Part shown: positions 61,781-64,000 of the stretch, piece by piece
Numbering within the stretch: the stretch's first letter is position 1
How the letters are laid out: each line of letters opens with the position of its first letter
DNA from: Erysipelotrichaceae bacterium 66202529
GTDB lineage: Bacteria > Bacillota_I > Bacilli_A > Erysipelotrichales > Erysipelotrichaceae
Length of the DNA stretch: 64,000 nt
Direction of reading: 5' to 3'
Assembly (NCBI GenBank): GCA_017161075.1
Contig: CP046174.1
Span: forward strand, 2,232,001-2,296,000
Made by a program: the position numbers and the translations under genes
The notes under the pieces: model-generated
Databases searched by the model: none
Told to the model about the DNA's origin: nothing
The model's input: the letters and a program-made list of their open reading frames with translations, nothing else

Positions 61781-62392
61781 TCAGAGCTGCAGATATGGGT
61801 TGTAGCGAAACTCCATATCCAGCGTTGTATCAGGCCCGTGTCCCGGAAACACTTTCAAATCAGGAGACAGGGTTTCCCGGATCATGCGCAATGTCTGCAT
61901 CATTTTGGTATTGCTGCCGGTAGGCAAATCTGTACGGCCGATGCTTCCCTGAAAAATCACATCTCCGCAAATCAGCTTATCATCCCATAGCAGCATGGTG
62001 CTTCCCTCACTGTGCCCCGGTGCATCAATGGCACGAAGCGTAAAAGCTCCGATTTCATTTTTTCCAGGCTTCAGCTTGGTTACTGGACTGTTGACAACAA
62101 CAGGCGCCTGATAGGAGAAGTTCAGCATCGGATCCTGCAGCATCGCCATATCCAGCTCATTGATATACACCGGACAATGATATTTTTTTACAAGTGCATC
62201 CACTCCGGCAATATGATCAAAATGACCGTGTGTCAGCACGATTGCATCAACAATACCATCCTGGGAATCAATCGTTTCCTGCAGCTTAGCCGATTTGCTG
62301 CCCGGATCAATGATCAGTACATGATGATCTTCCCAAAGCAGATAGGTATTTACCTGTACCATACCTAAAACAAATATATCCATCTTTTTCAT
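61781..62392 (-). CDS. MBL-fold metallo-hydrolase (YqgX/glyoxalase II-like)
   Basis: 203 aa. The metal motif is THGHFDH (about 57-63), with later His in GHSEGS, Asp in GDVIFQGSIGRTDL and a C-terminal FPGHG. I chose ATG 62392 with GGTGA 5 nt upstream; a GTG at 62401 lies in that site. In Bacillus the homologue yqgX also lies near comGA, so the order is old. Substrate could be a glutathione-like or bacillithiol thioester; not determinable here. Confidence 0.88.
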   Translation of the reverse strand: MKKMDIFVLGMVQVNTYLLWEDHHVLIIDPGSKSAKLQETIDSQDGIVDAIVLTHGHFDHIAGVDALVKKYHCPVYINELDMAMLQDPMLNFSYQAPVVVNSPVTKLKPGKNEIGAFTLRAIDAPGHSEGSTMLLWDDKLICGDVIFQGSIGRTDLPTGSNTKMMQTLRMIRETLSPDLKVFPGHGPDTTLDMEFRYNPYLQL

Positions 62393-62403
62393 GTCAGTCA
62401 CCG

Positions 62404-62427
62404 AATAAAAAAGACCGTAGTCGGCCC
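62404..62427 (-). terminator. Terminator of rpmG
   Basis: GGCCG-ACTA-CGGTC on the minus strand (one G-U) with six T residues; it overlaps the start region of the MBL gene unit. Confidence 0.7.
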
Positions 62428-62430
62428 TTC

Positions 62431-62580
62431 TTATTTTTTCTCCTTATGTAAAGTTTTCTTGTTACAACGTGGGCAATATTTCTGAATTTGCATACGTTCT
62501 GGATTTTTACGTTTATTACGTGTCCCGATGTAGTTTTCTTCGCCACATTCTGAACATTTGAACGTGATTCTATCTCTCAT
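62431..62580 (-). CDS. rpmG: 50S ribosomal protein L33
   Basis: 49 aa. The sequence opens [18 protein letters not shown] and has [27 protein letters not shown]. The zinc-binding form is present with Cys9, Cys12, Cys36 and Cys39. Many Firmicutes carry two rpmG copies, a zinc form and a Cys-free one used in zinc shortage; only this one is in the window. It lies between the PBP gene and the MBL gene on the same strand, with its own terminator. Confidence 0.95.
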   Translation of the reverse strand: MRDRITFKCSECGEENYIGTRNKRKNPERMQIQKYCPRCNKKTLHKEKK

Positions 62581-62633
62581 GTTGTCCCTCCTCGTACTTG
62601 CTTGAAAATTATATCATACTCTTTACAAAAAAG

Positions 62634-64000
62634 CTAATACTTTTTGAAAAACTCTTCTAAAACTTCTGGCATGATATTATAGGCGCAAAGGTTACCTGCA
62701 ACACTTTGATCATTCGTCGCAGATTCCGGCACGGAACAGGCAAATGCAACCTTCGCTTTTTTATCGTATGGCGCATAGCCAATGAGTGAAGCATTGGTAT
62801 AATTACCGACCTCGGCAGTACCGGTTTTGGCTGCCACCTGTACATTTAATCTGTTGATTGGATCTATCGCATGCTCTCCGGAAACAATCTGACGAAAGCC
62901 CATCTGAATCGTTTCCAGATCCTCTTTACTTCCCGGCAGAGCGGATAATACGTTTGTTTTATTCTCATAAACAGTGTAATCTGTATTTACCTCCGTAGCC
63001 GTATTGACCAGCTTCGGCTGCACCTTTTTACCGCCATTGGCAATAGTAGCCGCATACTGCACAAGCTGAATCGGTGTGTAGCTGTCATACTGACCGATGG
63101 CATAGTCCATAAGCAAACCTGCCGCCTGTGTGTTACCTGTAAAGCCCTGTGCCTCATTGGGTACATCCAGACCAGTTTTCGTACCAAGACCAAACATGGA
63201 ATAGTAATTCCGCATAAGCTTAAAGGTTTTCTGAGCCATGGCATCTGTGATTCCCAATGGCTGATCGTAGGCATATGTTCCTCCGGCCAGTTTGATGACC
63301 GACTTAAACATATAGACATTACTGGATACCGCCAGGGCACGAATCGAATTTACTGCACCATAACGGTCAAATGATCCTTTGGTGTTTGTACCAGCAATTT
63401 TCATTGGCTCATCCACCTCGGTACTGTAACGGGTTTGTACACCCTGATCCAGCATCATATAAACCGTCGCACCCTTTACAACAGAACCGGACGCAAAGGC
63501 ATCCAGATACGCACCACTGGAGTAATTCTGAATTTTTCCATCCTCATCCAGATATTTGCCGCTCATTGCATAGATTTCACCGGTTTGCGGATTCATTAAC
63601 ACAACAATCGCCTTTTTGAACTTTTCACGCCCTGTTGTCCCCGCATACTTTTTCAGTGTATCCTCCAGTATAGCATCCACCTTTTTTTGTAATTCCACAT
63701 CAATGGTCAAATGCAGATCATATCCGTTTTTCCCGCTGCTGGTTTCATTCATAATCGCCGTACCATCGGAATCATAAGATATGTCACTGACCCTCGGTGT
63801 ACCGCTGAGCAAGTCCTCATACTGCTTTTCCAAACCGCTCTGCCCGACGCGATCGGTTAAGGAATATCCCATCGCCTCATAATAGGAACGAAGCTCGGAG
63901 GGCACTCCCTGCTTGGATGAGGTTATGCTTCCCAACACATCACGCAAGGTATCTTTATATGGGTACTCCCGTTTCCAGGAGCCCAGATTCACATCAAAGC
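62634..64000 (-). CDS. Class B penicillin-binding protein (PBP2-like), 5' end missing
   Basis: At least 455 residues; the frame stays open to the right edge, so the start lies beyond it. The transpeptidase domain has SGSVVKG (active Ser-x-x-Lys), SSN (SxN motif) in AVSSNVYMFKS and KTG in AAKTGTAEVG. The N-terminal part seen is the pedestal region. Class B PBPs crosslink peptidoglycan for elongation or division; which one cannot be told without the N-terminus and neighbours. rpmG follows 53 nt downstream. Confidence 0.93.
   Translation of the reverse strand, partial: FDVNLGSWKREYPYKDTLRDVLGSITSSKQGVPSELRSYYEAMGYSLTDRVGQSGLEKQYEDLLSGTPRVSDISYDSDGTAIMNETSSGKNGYDLHLTIDVELQKKVDAILEDTLKKYAGTTGREKFKKAIVVLMNPQTGEIYAMSGKYLDEDGKIQNYSSGAYLDAFASGSVVKGATVYMMLDQGVQTRYSTEVDEPMKIAGTNTKGSFDRYGAVNSIRALAVSSNVYMFKSVIKLAGGTYAYDQPLGITDAMAQKTFKLMRNYYSMFGLGTKTGLDVPNEAQGFTGNTQAAGLLMDYAIGQYDSYTPIQLVQYAATIANGGKKVQPKLVNTATEVNTDYTVYENKTNVLSALPGSKEDLETIQMGFRQIVSGEHAIDPINRLNVQVAAKTGTAEVGNYTNASLIGYAPYDKKAKVAFACSVPESATNDQSVAGNLCAYNIMPEVLEEFFKKY

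Noticed and set aside
1..64000. CRISPR arrays, tRNA or rRNA genes, insertion sequences, prophage, attachment sites
   Set aside because: Looked for regular repeats, cloverleaf ends and transposase motifs on both strands; none found. xerD is the chromosomal recombinase, not a phage integrase.

Overview
The window reads as a chromosome segment of a low-to-moderate GC, spore-forming Firmicute. Evidence for this: five sporulation genes (spoIIIAH, spoIVB, spo0A, spoIIM, spoIVA); a Bacillus-like gene order from asp23/nusB to spo0A; Gram-positive ParC, RNase-free xse/isp/dxs block, MurT/GatD and a full comG operon; an LPXTG surface protein. The mix of clostridial-type sporulation genes, loss of several operon members and a surface protein with Cys/His repeats fits class Erysipelotrichia, perhaps the [Clostridium] innocuum group; that placement is inference from memory, not a search. 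No rRNA, tRNA, CRISPR array, insertion sequence or prophage was seen.

Layout. 1-8.8 kb: parE (cut by the left edge)-parC, convergent rpoN (sigma-54), then a membrane-anchored MutS-like ATPase with topB. 8.8-9.3 kb: a VOC protein. 9.35-14.7 kb: a visibly AT-richer accessory segment with a self-regulated TetR/Lnt-like pair and a sortase-anchored repeat protein. 14.9-19.1 kb: ttcA (minus), truB-ribF and a RelA/SpoT-domain synthetase. 19.1-34.8 kb: spoIIIAH, asp23, a 5'-nucleotidase, nusB-xseA-xseB-ispA-dxs-tlyA-recN, spoIVB, spo0A, dinB, spoIIM, trmN6-xerD, mrp. Compared with the Bacillus order, spoIIIAA-AG, accBC, folD and argR are missing here. 35-46.8 kb: purA, glnA with an ANTAR regulator, pyrG, purF, then purC-purB (minus) and murT-gatD: a block rich in glutamine-making and glutamine-using enzymes. 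46.9-64 kb is nearly all minus strand: a small DUF3795-like gene, a YugP-type peptidase, HU, spoIVA, a Bfd-like ferredoxin, prfC, an unknown tail-anchored protein-cmk-der-gpsA, efp, an eight-gene comG operon, a GNAT enzyme, an MBL hydrolase, rpmG and a class B penicillin-binding protein cut by the right edge.

Main points for follow-up. (1) glnA has a strong promoter followed by an intrinsic terminator in its leader, an alternative small hairpin overlapping the terminator arm, and an ANTAR-domain protein downstream whose receiver domain has Asn where the phosphorylated Asp should be: a likely antitermination circuit. (2) Three sporulation genes (spoIIIAH, spoIVB, spoIIM) have their ribosome binding site or start codon inside a hairpin. 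(3) der has its Shine-Dalgarno sequence 25 nt from the start codon, with a GCAA-loop hairpin between them. (4) The TetR gene carries two identical-architecture operators 21 bp apart on its core promoter and is coupled to an apolipoprotein N-acyltransferase homologue. (5) dinB has a perfect 21-bp palindrome on its promoter that is not the known Bacillus LexA box. (6) EF-P has Arg at the loop tip normally occupied by Lys in this phylum.
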